Numbered from the stretch's first letter, positions 8,287 to 18,044 are shown. The stretch: DNA of 64,000 nt from a bacterium (GCA_024743115.1 JANSXC010000002.1:497978-561977), one strand, 5' to 3'. Notes: generated by a model not told the origin, from the letters alone. Numbers and translations are program-made.

Positions 8287-10206
8287 ATGTCGAAGATCGT
8301 CGGTATCGACCTCGGAACCACCAACTCCGTGGTGTCGGTGATGGAGGGCGGCGAGCCCAAGGTCATTCCCAACAAGGAAGGCGCGCGCACGACGCCGTCC
8401 GTGGTCGCGTTCACCCCGAGCGGTGAGCGTCTCGTCGGCGCGCCGGCGAAGCGTCAGGCCGTGACGAACCCGACCAACACGATCTACTCGATCAAGCGCT
8501 TCATGGGCCGTCGCCACAGCGAGGTCGGCGACGAGGAGAAGATGGTGCCCTACCAGGTCGTCGGCGGCTCCGACGAGCTGGTGAAGGTCGACGTCGGCGG
8601 CACGCAGCACACGCCGCCCGAGATCTCGGCGCAGATCCTGCGGTCGCTCAAGGAGTCCGCGGAGGATTATCTGGGCGAGACCGTGACCCGCGCGGTGATC
8701 ACCGTGCCGGCCTACTTCAACGACAGTCAGCGCCAGGCGACGAAGGACGCGGGTCAGATCGCCGGCCTCACCGTCGAGCGCATCATCAACGAGCCGACGG
8801 CCGCGGCGCTCGCGTTCGGCCTCGACAAGAAGGCGGCGGGCAAGAACCTCAAGATCGCGGTCTTCGATCTCGGCGGCGGCACGTTCGACGTGTCGATCCT
8901 CGACGTCGGTGACGGCGTGTTCGAAGTGAAGGCGACGAACGGCGACACTCAGCTCGGCGGTGACGATTTCGACGAGTGCATCATCGATTGGTTGTGCGAG
9001 ACCTTCAAATCGCAGAACGCCATCGACCTGCGGTCGGATCAGATGGCACTGCAGCGGCTCAAGGAAGCTGCCGAGAAGGCCAAGGTCGAGCTCAGCTCCG
9101 CGATGCAGACGGCGATCAACCTGCCGTTCATCACGATGGACCAGAGCGGTCCGAAGCACCTCAACGAGAACCTCACGCGCGCCAAGTTCGAGAGCCTCGC
9201 CGAGACGCTCTTCGAGCGCGTGCGCGGCCCCGTCATGCGCTGCCTCGAGGACGCCAAGATGAAGGCGTCGGACATCGACGAGATCCTGCTCGTCGGCGGC
9301 AGCACCCGCATCCCGAAGGTGCAGGAGATCGTCAAGGAGGTCTTCGCCAAGGAGCCCAACCGCTCGGTCAACCCCGACGAGGTCGTGAGCCTCGGCGCGG
9401 CGATCCAGGGCGGTGTGCTCGGCGGTGACGTCAGCGACGTTCTGCTGCTGGACGTGACCCCGCTGTCGCTCGGCATCGAGACCATGGGCGCAGTGATGAC
9501 CAAGCTCATCGAGCGCAACACGACGATCCCGACCAGCCGGTCGCAGATCTTCTCGACCGCGGCGGACAACCAGCCCGGCGTCGACATCCACGTGCTGCAG
9601 GGCGAGCGCGAGTTCGCGGCGGACAACCGCACGCTGGGCCGCTTCAAGCTCGACGGCATCCCGCCGGCACCGCGTGGCACGCCGCAGATCGAGGTCACGT
9701 TCGACATCGACGCCAACGGCATCCTCTCGGTGACCGCCAAGGACAAGGGCACCGGCAAGGAGCAGAAGGTCACGATCGAGGTCGGCTCGGGTCTCAGCAA
9801 GGACGAGGTCGAGCAGATGGCTGCCGACGCCGAGAAGTTCGCCGAGAGCGACAAACAGCGCCGGGAGGTCGTGGACCTCAAGAACCAGGCCGACTCGCTC
9901 TGCTACCAGGCCGAGAAACAGATCAAGGACGCGGGCGACAAGCTCGACGCCGCGATCAAGACCGAGCTCGAGGAGAAGATCGCCGCGGTCCGCAAGGCGG
10001 CCGAAGGCGATGACGCCGAGCCGATCAAGCAGGCCATGCAGGAGTTCGAAGCCGTGCTCCAGAAGGCCGGTCCGGCAATGGCCGGTGGTCAGCCCGGTGG
10101 CGACGCCGGCGCGGCGGGAGCCGCCGGTGCGGCGGGCGCCGAAGCCGAGGCCGGTGCGGCTGGCGGCGGTGAGGACATCAAGGACGCCGACTTCGAAGTG
10201 AAGTAG
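8287..10206 (+). CDS. dnaK: Molecular chaperone DnaK (Hsp70)
   Basis: Hsp70 chaperone, 639 residues, of normal family length. It begins [14 protein letters not shown] with the phosphate-binding loop, has the second ATPase signature in [14 protein letters not shown] and the third in [13 protein letters not shown], and contains the [10 protein letters not shown] segment. The substrate-binding beta domain (about 385-500) and helical lid follow, then a Gly/Ala-rich tail ending in DADFEVK, close to the usual EEVK-like end. The ATG at 8287 has AGGAG seven bases upstream; the longer open frame from 8227 is not needed. No grpE or dnaJ gene lies next to it. A perfect 9-bp hairpin follows the stop. Confidence 0.98.
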   Translation: MSKIVGIDLGTTNSVVSVMEGGEPKVIPNKEGARTTPSVVAFTPSGERLVGAPAKRQAVTNPTNTIYSIKRFMGRRHSEVGDEEKMVPYQVVGGSDELVKVDVGGTQHTPPEISAQILRSLKESAEDYLGETVTRAVITVPAYFNDSQRQATKDAGQIAGLTVERIINEPTAAALAFGLDKKAAGKNLKIAVFDLGGGTFDVSILDVGDGVFEVKATNGDTQLGGDDFDECIIDWLCETFKSQNAIDLRSDQMALQRLKEAAEKAKVELSSAMQTAINLPFITMDQSGPKHLNENLTRAKFESLAETLFERVRGPVMRCLEDAKMKASDIDEILLVGGSTRIPKVQEIVKEVFAKEPNRSVNPDEVVSLGAAIQGGVLGGDVSDVLLLDVTPLSLGIETMGAVMTKLIERNTTIPTSRSQIFSTAADNQPGVDIHVLQGEREFAADNRTLGRFKLDGIPPAPRGTPQIEVTFDIDANGILSVTAKDKGTGKEQKVTIEVGSGLSKDEVEQMAADAEKFAESDKQRREVVDLKNQADSLCYQAEKQIKDAGDKLDAAIKTELEEKIAAVRKAAEGDDAEPIKQAMQEFEAVLQKAGPAMAGGQPGGDAGAAGAAGAAGAEAEAGAAGGGEDIKDADFEVK

Positions 10207-10213
10207 TGGGCGC

Positions 10214-10236
10214 GCCGGTGCCCTGATGGCACCGGC
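10214..10236 (+). terminator. Hairpin after dnaK without a U-tract
   Basis: GCCGGTGCC and GGCACCGGC form a perfect 9-bp stem with loop CTGAT, eight bases after the dnaK stop. No run of T follows, so it may stabilise the 3' end or pause polymerase rather than end transcription by itself. Confidence 0.5.
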
Positions 10237-10256
10237 GGTGGTAGGTTCCGCCACCT

Positions 10257-10634
10257 ATGGCGGAGCCTATCGAGCGAGCGTTCGACGGCCTGGCGTTGTC
10301 GTCGGACGTGTTCGAGCTGATCAAGACCTTCGAGTTCGACCTCGCGATTGCGGGGCTGCCCGATGCCGAGGAACTTTCGATCCGGGTTCGGCTGTTCCGC
10401 TCGCTGACCAATCCGAAGCGCTATCGATGTCGGCTGTCACGGCTCGAGTTCTGGGCCCTTCGGCCGACGTTCCAGGGCACGCCCGAGGATGATCGGTCGG
10501 ACGAGGAACTCGACAGCGGTTGGGATCACATGCTTGCGGGCCACTTCGACTCGTTCGAGGCCGCCGACTGGCAGCAGGCGCTGGCCCTCGTCACCCAGGA
10601 GCTACGCCAGTCGATCGGCGTCGAAGGCTCCTGA
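10257..10634 (+). CDS. Conserved-looking hypothetical protein, 125 residues
   Basis: A small soluble acidic protein with no signal peptide or membrane segment. I do not recognise a family. It has a beta-rich middle (LSIRVRLFRS ... YRCRLSRLEFW) and an acidic, tryptophan-containing second half ending in a helix (ADWQQALALVTQELRQSI). It starts 50 bases after dnaK on the same strand and could be co-transcribed with it, although a strong hairpin lies between them. Coding is supported by the codon-position GC pattern expected of this genome and by the absence of a better gene on either strand. Confidence 0.6.
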   Translation: MAEPIERAFDGLALSSDVFELIKTFEFDLAIAGLPDAEELSIRVRLFRSLTNPKRYRCRLSRLEFWALRPTFQGTPEDDRSDEELDSGWDHMLAGHFDSFEAADWQQALALVTQELRQSIGVEGS

Positions 10635-10662
10635 AGGCGGTGTCTGGGTGGGGTGCCGCCCG

Positions 10663-11814
10663 CTACCGGGGCGGATACTCGGCGCGCACCCACGCGTGAA
10701 ACTTCGGATCCACCGTCAGCGGGCTGAGTCCGTAGATCGCCTTCAGCCCTTCGCGTGATGTGTCGCCCTTCTTCAGCCGGCGCACGAAGTCGCGGAACTT
10801 CGCGCCGCCGTGAACCGTGAGCAGGAAGTCGACGTAGGCGAACGCCATCGCGTGTTCTTCGAATGAGAGCTGGTCGGTGTTGCGCGTCGACAGTTCGGCG
10901 AACGAGATGGCCTTCTTCGTCGTGACGAGTTTGCGGACCGGCGGGCGCCATTTGCCGCCCTTGAAGCCGGCGCCTGGCTTCAGAAGGATCTCGTCGTAGC
11001 AGAAGTTGGCGCAGCGTTGGGTGATGCGGTCCTCGAACCAGTGCGCGACGCCGGCGTCGACCCAGCCGTGCTTGCGGTTGCCGAGCCAGTGGGAGGGCTG
11101 CATGTTGCCGAGCAGCAGGTGCGTGACATGGTGCACGACCTGGCGATGCAATGCCGCGTCGTCCTTGGCGTCGCGTCGGTCGCGATACATGCAGAGCACC
11201 GCGGGCACGCCCATCAGTTTGATGCGGTTGCCATTGCTGCCGATGCCTGTTGCGCGCGGGGACATGAGCGCGTGATCCTTCTGTGACTCGAACAGGAACA
11301 CCTGCAAGGTCGCGGGCAGATCCTTGTCCTCGAGTTCGAACTGCTCGACGAACATGGCCCGCAGCGATTCGATGCGCTGGCCGTAGAGGTGCATGAGCGC
11401 GTGGGTGTCGAGTTTCTTGCGGTCGACGGTGAGCGGCTTCAGGGTGCAGGTGAGCTCGCAATGTGGCGTGCGCAGGTGTAGCGCCGGCGTCTTCCGCTTC
11501 TGGTCGACCACGTCGTCGACCGCGGTCTTGCGGGCTTGACGCCATTCAGCGACGAGCTGGCGGCGGCGTTCGAGCTCCGTGGTCGCGGCCTCGTTGTCGC
11601 ACAACTTGCAGTCGGTGCCGAGCGCGCCGGCGCACGTCTTGCACGTCGCGGTGACGCTGCAGTGGATCGTGCCGGCGTCGAGTTGCTCGCGCGCGAGCTC
11701 CGGCGCCTTGCCGTGGTTCTTGCAGGGGTGGTTGCCCTGGCTCTTGCAGCTGCGGCAGGTGACCTGGGCCACCGCACAGCCCGTCATCATCCACAGGATC
11801 AGAGCGATTCGCAC
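10663..11814 (-). CDS. Secreted cysteine-rich protein with a degenerate peptidase-MA-like domain
   Basis: A 383-residue protein with an N-terminal signal (GTG start); cleavage after AVAQ or lipidation at Cys13 are both possible. Residues 20-72 hold CxxC-type pairs (Cys20/23, 58/61, 69/72, plus 31 and 52), like a small zinc-finger or DnaJ-type cysteine domain. The rest resembles gluzincin peptidases of the MA type: VVHHVTHLLL at 226-235 sits where HExxH is expected and WVDAGVAHWFED at 251-262 where WxxEGLA is expected. The catalytic Glu of HExxH is His229 and the third ligand Glu is Asp253. I infer an inactive or altered enzyme; DUF1570-type proteins of Planctomycetota are the nearest idea. 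Confidence 0.6.
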   Translation of the reverse strand: MRIALILWMMTGCAVAQVTCRSCKSQGNHPCKNHGKAPELAREQLDAGTIHCSVTATCKTCAGALGTDCKLCDNEAATTELERRRQLVAEWRQARKTAVDDVVDQKRKTPALHLRTPHCELTCTLKPLTVDRKKLDTHALMHLYGQRIESLRAMFVEQFELEDKDLPATLQVFLFESQKDHALMSPRATGIGSNGNRIKLMGVPAVLCMYRDRRDAKDDAALHRQVVHHVTHLLLGNMQPSHWLGNRKHGWVDAGVAHWFEDRITQRCANFCYDEILLKPGAGFKGGKWRPPVRKLVTTKKAISFAELSTRNTDQLSFEEHAMAFAYVDFLLTVHGGAKFRDFVRRLKKGDTSREGLKAIYGLSPLTVDPKFHAWVRAEYPPR

Positions 11815-11896
11815 GGTGGGTACGATAGCCCGATTGCCTGCGACCGGCGTGCGGCATCTTCGGATCGCTGGCTCGTCGCTGGCGCCGGTGGAGGGA

Positions 11897-14431
11897 TCAG
11901 AACGCGCCGATCGTCACGGTCAGGCGATTGGTAGCGGTCAATGCCGTCGCCTGGTTCGTCGCATCGATCTCGATGGGGACCACCTGCTGATGGAGGGCGA
12001 CTCCGACCAGGCCGAGCGCCGGCGGAATCGCGAGCTCGGTGTCGAGCCGGCGCTGCGGTGCGAGATGAAGCAGCATGACATCCGCCGCGACGAGCTGCGT
12101 GCAGCCGGCCCCCGCGAGCGGATGCACGGTCGACAGCGCGACGTTCCGCGGCGAGAACCCCCAGACTTCGAGCGCCAGATCGTTGGCCGTGCCGGCGAGG
12201 CCCGTGGCGCGACTGCGGGCGGTGCCGCCGATCCATGCGAGGTCGATAACGTCGAGTTGATTGAGCCCACCGGTGCCCGCGCAGCCGTTGCCGGCAGTTG
12301 TGCTGCGGGCAGAACACGAACTCTGCAGCTCTGCGAACCGCGGCGACAGCATCCCGCCCGCACGCAGGAACTCACCGCCGACCGCGAGTGTGCCCGTCCG
12401 CGGCAGCATCGCGACGCAATGGGGCGTGCCGTCGAGTCCGCCAGCGACTGGGTTCCACCCGGAGCCGCTCCAGCGGGCGATACCACGCATCGGCTGGTTG
12501 CCGACGTGCGTGAAGTTGCCGGTCGCGATGAGGTTGCCGTCCGGTAGCTCGACGAGATCGTTGACCGGCCCGTTGAAGCTCGCGCCCATCGCAGACCACG
12601 TGGTGCCGTTCCAGCGGGCGACGTTGCGGACCGTGGTGTTGCCCGCTTGATGGAAGACGCCGGCTGCCACGAGGTCGCCGTTCGGCAGGTTCGCGAGGGC
12701 TCGGACCGGTCCATTGAGACCGGTGTCGAGTGCGTGCCACGCCGTGCCGTCCCATCGCGCAATGTTCTCTCGCAGCCGGTGGTTCACCGCGAAGAACCGG
12801 CCGCCGATCACGACATCGCCGCTCGGTCGGACGAGCACGGCGTGCACGGTGTCGTCGACATGCTGTGCCAGGGGCGTCCAGGAGTTGTTGTGCCAACGCA
12901 GGATGTTCTGGTAGCTGGTCGCGCCCGTTCGGTAGATCGCGCCCGCTGCCAGGAGCGAGCCGTCGGGTAGCACCAGGAGATCTTCGACGCTGCCGGTCAA
13001 GCCGGGGATCGAGGACCATTGGAACCCGTCCCAGCGTCGCACCGGGCCGAGGGTGCCGGGGCCGGCGAGCAGGTTGCCGGCGGCGATCAGATCACCGGAG
13101 GGCAGGACCGCGAGCGCGTTGGCCGGGCGCTCGAGGCCAGGACCGAGCGGCAGCCAGCCGCCGGCCGAGCGGCGCGCGATGTGGTTGACGAACGTGCCGC
13201 CCTGCATCCGGAAGTTGCCCGTCGCATAGACCAGTTGTTCGTTGCCTTCGACGATCGCTGTCACGGCGCCGTCGAACCCCGTGCCGGCCGGGCCCCACTG
13301 CCCGGGGCCACCGCGCAGAACGGTCGACAGCGTCCGGGTCTGCGGGTCCTGGTAGGCGCCCGCGATCAGCAGATCACCACCTGGGAGCCGTTCGATTCCG
13401 AAGGTCGCGCCGTAGGCCGCATGACCCGGTCCGAGATCGGTCCAGCTCTGACCGTCCCACCGTGCGATGTGCGAACGAGCGCCGCCGACGAGCAGATCGC
13501 CGTTGGCTTCGGCGCGGAGGCAGGTGACCTCGTCCCCGACTGCGCTAGTGGGCGGTGGCTGCAGCCAGCCCGTGCCGGTCCAGATCGCGAGTCCGCGGGC
13601 GTCGAACGTGCCGCCGACCGCGACGCGGCCGGCTGGCAGGGCCGCGATGGCCTGGATGCTGAGCACCCCGGTCATCGGATTGGGCTGGGTGATGCCGTTG
13701 CCGAGCGGCAACCAGGTCGTGCGGTTCCAGCGCGCGACGCGGTTGGCCTGGACGCCATCGATCTGCGTGAAATCCCCGCCCGCGATGATGCTGCCGTTGG
13801 CACGCGTGTGTAGTGCCGTCACGAGGTTGTTGGCGCCCTGACCGAACGAGGACCAGCTCGTGCCGTCCCAGCTCGCGAGGAAATTGACGGGGTTGTTGCC
13901 GGCACGGCGGAACCGTCCGCCGGCGAGCAGGTCCCCGTTCGGCAGCAGGGTGAGGGCAGCGACCTGATCGTCCATGCCGTTGCCGAGCGCCTGCCAGGAC
14001 GTGCCGTCGAACCGGGCGATGCGCGCCGCGGGTACGCCGGCGATCTGCAGGAACGTGCCGGCGGCTACGAGATCGTTGTTGGGCATCACGAGTAGATTCG
14101 TGATCACGCCATTCGTGCTGCCGGGTGGCCCGATCGCGGCGAACTCGCGCCGGCTGGGGTCGTAGAACGCGATCCCGGATGCCTGCACGCTGCCGGCCGC
14201 AGCGAAGCCGCCGGCGACGACCACACCGGCGGGCCTCGGGCCGTTGCCGTCGGGATCCCAGCTGGCGGTCGCCAGCACGGCGCGGTCCGTGCCGGGGAGT
14301 TGGTTGCCCGCTGTCCACGTAGTGGTGCATTGGCCGGCAACGGTCGGCGCGAGCGTCAGTCCGGCCAGTGCCAGGAGGGTGGCAATCGTGCGGCGGGCCA
14401 GGGCCCGGGGCGGCAGCTCTGATTGGTTCAT
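11897..14431 (-). CDS. Secreted delta-60-type repeat (beta-propeller-like) protein with C-terminal module
   Basis: An 844-residue secreted protein. An N-terminal signal peptide (about 1-33) is followed by about 14 repeats of roughly 44 residues with the pattern LxNGDLxAGGxF, then ARWDGTxWxxLGxG and a valine-rich strand. This is the delta-60/Kelch-like style of repeat that builds long beta structures. The last 150 residues (after SSCSARS) form a distinct module with GNGCAGTGG near its start and a TNRLTVTIG end. A comparable module appears to end the DUF5060 protein at 38086. Function is unknown; an extracellular binding or structural role is likely. It has no co-directional neighbour close enough to define an operon except the metallopeptidase-like gene 82 bases downstream. 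Confidence 0.8.
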   Translation of the reverse strand: MNQSELPPRALARRTIATLLALAGLTLAPTVAGQCTTTWTAGNQLPGTDRAVLATASWDPDGNGPRPAGVVVAGGFAAAGSVQASGIAFYDPSRREFAAIGPPGSTNGVITNLLVMPNNDLVAAGTFLQIAGVPAARIARFDGTSWQALGNGMDDQVAALTLLPNGDLLAGGRFRRAGNNPVNFLASWDGTSWSSFGQGANNLVTALHTRANGSIIAGGDFTQIDGVQANRVARWNRTTWLPLGNGITQPNPMTGVLSIQAIAALPAGRVAVGGTFDARGLAIWTGTGWLQPPPTSAVGDEVTCLRAEANGDLLVGGARSHIARWDGQSWTDLGPGHAAYGATFGIERLPGGDLLIAGAYQDPQTRTLSTVLRGGPGQWGPAGTGFDGAVTAIVEGNEQLVYATGNFRMQGGTFVNHIARRSAGGWLPLGPGLERPANALAVLPSGDLIAAGNLLAGPGTLGPVRRWDGFQWSSIPGLTGSVEDLLVLPDGSLLAAGAIYRTGATSYQNILRWHNNSWTPLAQHVDDTVHAVLVRPSGDVVIGGRFFAVNHRLRENIARWDGTAWHALDTGLNGPVRALANLPNGDLVAAGVFHQAGNTTVRNVARWNGTTWSAMGASFNGPVNDLVELPDGNLIATGNFTHVGNQPMRGIARWSGSGWNPVAGGLDGTPHCVAMLPRTGTLAVGGEFLRAGGMLSPRFAELQSSCSARSTTAGNGCAGTGGLNQLDVIDLAWIGGTARSRATGLAGTANDLALEVWGFSPRNVALSTVHPLAGAGCTQLVAADVMLLHLAPQRRLDTELAIPPALGLVGVALHQQVVPIEIDATNQATALTATNRLTVTIGAF

Positions 14432-14701
14432 GGGCGCGCAGCGATGAAGTGGACCACGGGCTCTCAGTAGGGCCGATTCGAACGGCGGCGTAACCGGTTT
14501 CCTCGGTGATTCTGGAGTTCTGGTCGCGGCGAACGGTTCTCGGTCTCGACTCGTGCGGATCCGCTCGCTCAGATCGAGCCGTTCCCGGCCGAATCCTGGC
14601 CTTTCCGGCGTGGCGGACTACCCTTCCGCAAGCGCGGTACGGCCCGGCGGTTGGTTGCTGGTTGTTACGGGGCCGGGTTCGTGCGCTAACGCACTCGCTG
14701 C
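14432..14701. other. Intergenic region upstream of the ABC operon
   Basis: A divergent region of 270 bases between the repeat protein and the ABC operon. It has no good ORF. A GTGCG-CTAA-CGCAC inverted repeat at 14681-14694 ends eight bases before the ATP-binding protein start and could be an operator or a leader hairpin. No clear Shine-Dalgarno site precedes that start. Confidence 0.4.
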
Positions 14702-15685
14702 ATGATCACGGTCACCGATCTCACGAAGCGCTTCGGCCAGACCCTCGCGGTCGATCGCTTGTCCTTCCAGGTCGAGTCCGGCGAGGTCGTCGGCTTCCTC
14801 GGCCCCAACGGCGCCGGTAAGTCGACGACGATCCGCGTTCTCGCCGGCTACCACCCCGCCACGCGCGGCAGCGCTTCGGTCGCGGGTTTCGACGTCGCGA
14901 AGCAGTCGCTGCAGGTGCGGCAGAGCATCGGCTATCTGCCGGAAAACGTGCCGATCTACCCCGAGCTGCGCGTGGTCGAGTATCTGAGGTATCGCGCCGC
15001 GCTCAAGGGCGTACCGGCGCGCGATCGCAAGGTCGCGGTCATGCGGGCGATGGCCAAGGCCGGCATCGAGGACGTGCGGCGTAAGCTCGTCGGGCACGTG
15101 TCGCGCGGCTACCGGCAGCGCGTCGGGCTCGCGGACGCGCTCGTCAGCAACCCGAAGGTGCTGATCCTCGACGAGCCGACTTCGGGGTTGGATCCGAACC
15201 AGCGGCGCCGCATCAAGGAGGTCGTGCGCGAGCTCGCCGAGGAGCACACGATCCTGTTCAGCAGTCACATCCTCGCCGAGGTGCAGGATGTCGCATCCCG
15301 GATCCTCGTGATCCACCGCGGCACGCTGCGCGCCGATGGGGCGCCGGACGAGCTGGTGCGTTCGAGTGTCGGTCGGCGTCTGGTCGTCGCGGCCGCATGT
15401 GACGAGGCCGCCATGCGGCAACTGCTCGCCGGCCTGCCGATCGAGGGGGTCGAACTCGTCGAGGGCACCAACGGCCTGACGCGGGCGAGCGCGGGTCTTA
15501 CCGAAGGCGCGGACCCTCGGGCCGAGATCGGTGAGCGGGCGGTTGCTGCCGGCATCGCGCTGCAGGAACTGAAGCTCGACGCGCCGAGCCTCGAAGAATA
15601 CTTCCAGCTCATGACCGAGGGCGCGGACCGTGCCGCGGAGAACGAAGCGCTCGTCGGCGACAGCGAAACCGCGGGGGCGGCATGA
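14702..15685 (+). CDS. ABC transporter ATP-binding protein (GldA-like)
   Basis: ATPase of an ABC-2-type exporter, 327 residues. It has Walker A GPNGAGKST, Q-loop region GYLPENVPIYPELRV, the signature region HVSRGYRQRVGLA, Walker B VLILDEPTSGLDP and the H-loop SSHIL. A 100-residue C-terminal extension follows the nucleotide-binding domain. It is the first gene of a four-gene set with a permease, a GldG-type auxiliary protein and a DUF4340 protein. In other bacteria this arrangement is linked to gliding (GldAFG) or to uncharacterised envelope transport. Its stop overlaps the next start by four bases. The substrate cannot be told. Confidence 0.93.
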   Translation: MITVTDLTKRFGQTLAVDRLSFQVESGEVVGFLGPNGAGKSTTIRVLAGYHPATRGSASVAGFDVAKQSLQVRQSIGYLPENVPIYPELRVVEYLRYRAALKGVPARDRKVAVMRAMAKAGIEDVRRKLVGHVSRGYRQRVGLADALVSNPKVLILDEPTSGLDPNQRRRIKEVVRELAEEHTILFSSHILAEVQDVASRILVIHRGTLRADGAPDELVRSSVGRRLVVAAACDEAAMRQLLAGLPIEGVELVEGTNGLTRASAGLTEGADPRAEIGERAVAAGIALQELKLDAPSLEEYFQLMTEGADRAAENEALVGDSETAGAA

Positions 15686-16449
15686 ACGGCGCACTCGTCA
15701 CGTTTCGCAAGGAGCTGTTGAGCTACTTCGTGAGCCCGGTGAGCTGGGTGATCGCGTTCGTCTTCTACGCGTGGCGCGGCTACGAGCTGTCGAGCCTGAG
15801 TCGCTACTTCGCGGCGACCAACGGCGATCCCGACGTTTTCGTCTCGGCGACCTACAGTCGGCCGAGCACGTTTTGGATGGTGATCCTCGTGCCCGCGATC
15901 CTGACGATGCGCTGCTTCGCGGAGGAGCGTCGCACGGGTTCGATGGAGATGCTCATGACGGCGCCCGTCAAGGACAGCGGTGTCGTCGTCGGCAAATGGG
16001 GCGCGGCCGCGGCGTTCTACGCGCTGCTGTGGCTGCCGACCGCACTGAGTCTGCACGTGCTCGAATACGGTCCGTTCCTCGGTACGGACCTCTCGTTCGG
16101 TCCCGTGTTCGCGGCCTACCTCGGCATGTTCCTGCTGAGTGCCATGGTGTTGTCGTTCGGTTGCTTCGCGAGCAGTCTGACCGACAACGTGCTGCTGGCT
16201 GCGCTGCTGTCGATCCTGTTCGCGTTCGGCCTGATTACGCTGCCGCAGCAGCTGCCCGCCCAGCTCGGTGAGCTCGGGCAGAACTACTACGTGCGCGAGC
16301 TGCTCGACAAGTTCGACGTCATGCGCAACTTCTCCGAGTGGTTCGCGCGGGGCCTCATCGACACGAGTCAGGTCGCGTTCTACATCAGCGGCATCGCGTT
16401 CTTCCTGTTCCTGACCGTCGTCAGCGTCGCTTCGCGGAGGGTGGCATGA
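15682..16449 (+). CDS. ABC-2-type permease (GldF-like)
   Basis: A 255-residue integral membrane protein with six predicted helices, the transmembrane partner of the ATPase encoded immediately upstream. It opens with MNGALVTFRKELLSYFVSP, and ETM-type motifs such as RTGSMEMLMTAPV sit in the cytoplasmic loop, both common in GldF/NosY-type permeases. The gene overlaps its upstream ATPase gene by four bases and its downstream GldG-type gene by four bases (ATGA), so the three are probably made in fixed ratio. Confidence 0.9.
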   Translation: MNGALVTFRKELLSYFVSPVSWVIAFVFYAWRGYELSSLSRYFAATNGDPDVFVSATYSRPSTFWMVILVPAILTMRCFAEERRTGSMEMLMTAPVKDSGVVVGKWGAAAAFYALLWLPTALSLHVLEYGPFLGTDLSFGPVFAAYLGMFLLSAMVLSFGCFASSLTDNVLLAALLSILFAFGLITLPQQLPAQLGELGQNYYVRELLDKFDVMRNFSEWFARGLIDTSQVAFYISGIAFFLFLTVVSVASRRVA

Positions 16450-18038
16450 AGCTCAGTCGAATCGCGGGTCTCACCAACCTCGTGCTCGCCGCTGTGCTCA
16501 TGCTCGCGGTCTGGTTGCTGGTCGTCTACGTCGCGTCGCGCCCCGCCCTGCGCACGTTGATCGATCTGACGCCCCAGAGCGTCAACACGGTCGATGTCGC
16601 GACCGAAGAACTGCTGAAGGAACTGCGCGACCGGCAGGTCGAGGTCGAGTTCCACCTGTTCTTCCCGCGGATCTCGGGCCAGGGTCGTTCGCCGGCGCAG
16701 CAGCAGCAGATCGTGATCATCCGGCGGTTGCGGGAACTCACGAACTTGCTGGTCCGGCGGTATCAGTGGCTCGGCGGTGAGTCGGTCACGATCCACGAGT
16801 ACGACATGTACTCGAACATCGAGAAGACGACCGAGGCGGCGCAGGCGTTCGAATACAAGGGGCCGACGGACGAGATCGTCGTCACGGTCAAGCAGCCGGG
16901 GCGCGAGCGCCGCTTCCGCAAGTTGTCGCTGACGCAGGACCTCGCGACGATCGAGCTGCCGGGGCAGCGCTCGCCGATGCCCGGTGCGCGGTCGGCGGTG
17001 CCGGTGCTCAAGCAGTATCTCGGAGAGGTGCAGCTGAGTTCGGCGATCAAGTCGCTGTTGGTGCAGGGCACGCCGGTCATCTACTTCCTCAACTCGTACT
17101 CGCCCGATCTCGATTTCACGAACGAGAGCATTGGGCGCGCCTACGGGGGGGTGGCAGCCGCACTGCAACGCCTCGGTTTCGAGGTTCGCATACTCAATCT
17201 TCAGCGTCAGAGAGTCGTCCCCAACGATGCGGCGCTGGTGCTCGTGCCCGAGCCGCGAGCCGAGTTCAGTGAGCGAGATGCGCTCGCGCTCTACGAATAC
17301 GTGCGCAACGGCGGCGGTCTCTTCATCAACTACTCGTGGTCGCCGCAGGCGAGCTGGAATCCACCCGCGGGCAAGCTCGGGGAACTGCTCGGCTTCGAGA
17401 TCGGGCAGCTCCGCGTGCATCACCTGATTCGCGACGGCGCCAACCGCACGGGTGGTCGCGGTCTCGATGGCGACCCGGCCGTCGGCAAGCTCGAGCTACT
17501 TGCCAACCCGACGCACAGCGTGACCCGCAACCTCGCGGCCCGCGCGCTCGAAGTCGCGAATGCCCGGCAGTTGGAGTTCACGTCCGCGCCGGACGGCGTG
17601 CTACGGGAGCCGCTGCTGCAGACCGGCGAAAACGCCTGGTTGGCGAAGATCGTCGACGGTTATCCGGACCTGCGGGCGCCCCGGGGGATTCGGCTCAATA
17701 GCTACAACGTCGGAGCCTCGTTCATCGTCGACCCGCCCGACGGTGCCGAGGGCGAAAACAACGCCGCCGACACCCGTAAGGGGCGCGTGGTCGTCGTGAC
17801 CGGCGAGTTCTGCAACAACATCGGTCTGCCGCGCTTCGGCGACCTCGCGTTCAACATCTGTAACTGGCTCGCCGAGCGCGAAGTCATGCTCGACATCCAG
17901 AGCAACAAGTACCAGCCGCGGCAGATGGAGGTCTCGCTGCCTCAGGTCGAACGCACGAGCGACTTCCTGTTCTACTGGCTGCCGCTGGCGTTCTTCTTCG
18001 GCGGCCTGATCGTGATCTTCGTGCGGAGGAGAGTCTGA
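16446..18038 (+). CDS. GldG-type ABC transporter auxiliary protein
   Basis: A 530-residue membrane-anchored protein. One helix lies near the N-terminus (about 9-30) and one at the C-terminus (YWLPLAFFFGGLIVIFVRRRV region). Between them is an extracytoplasmic ABC_transp_aux domain with the typical LTPQSVNTVD and ALVLVPEPR-like strands and a FINYSWS segment. The family works with ABC-2 permeases of the gliding type; the exact role is not known. The ATG at 16446 overlaps the permease stop (ATGA). The longer open frame upstream duplicates permease sequence in another frame and is not real. It is followed six bases later by the DUF4340 gene. Confidence 0.9.
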   Translation: MKLSRIAGLTNLVLAAVLMLAVWLLVVYVASRPALRTLIDLTPQSVNTVDVATEELLKELRDRQVEVEFHLFFPRISGQGRSPAQQQQIVIIRRLRELTNLLVRRYQWLGGESVTIHEYDMYSNIEKTTEAAQAFEYKGPTDEIVVTVKQPGRERRFRKLSLTQDLATIELPGQRSPMPGARSAVPVLKQYLGEVQLSSAIKSLLVQGTPVIYFLNSYSPDLDFTNESIGRAYGGVAAALQRLGFEVRILNLQRQRVVPNDAALVLVPEPRAEFSERDALALYEYVRNGGGLFINYSWSPQASWNPPAGKLGELLGFEIGQLRVHHLIRDGANRTGGRGLDGDPAVGKLELLANPTHSVTRNLAARALEVANARQLEFTSAPDGVLREPLLQTGENAWLAKIVDGYPDLRAPRGIRLNSYNVGASFIVDPPDGAEGENNAADTRKGRVVVVTGEFCNNIGLPRFGDLAFNICNWLAEREVMLDIQSNKYQPRQMEVSLPQVERTSDFLFYWLPLAFFFGGLIVIFVRRRV

Positions 18039-18044
18039 CCCCCG

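Noticed and set aside
8224..10254. Minus-strand open frame of 676 codons opposite dnaK
   Set aside because: Classic antisense frame of a high-GC dnaK gene; no ribosome site or motif.
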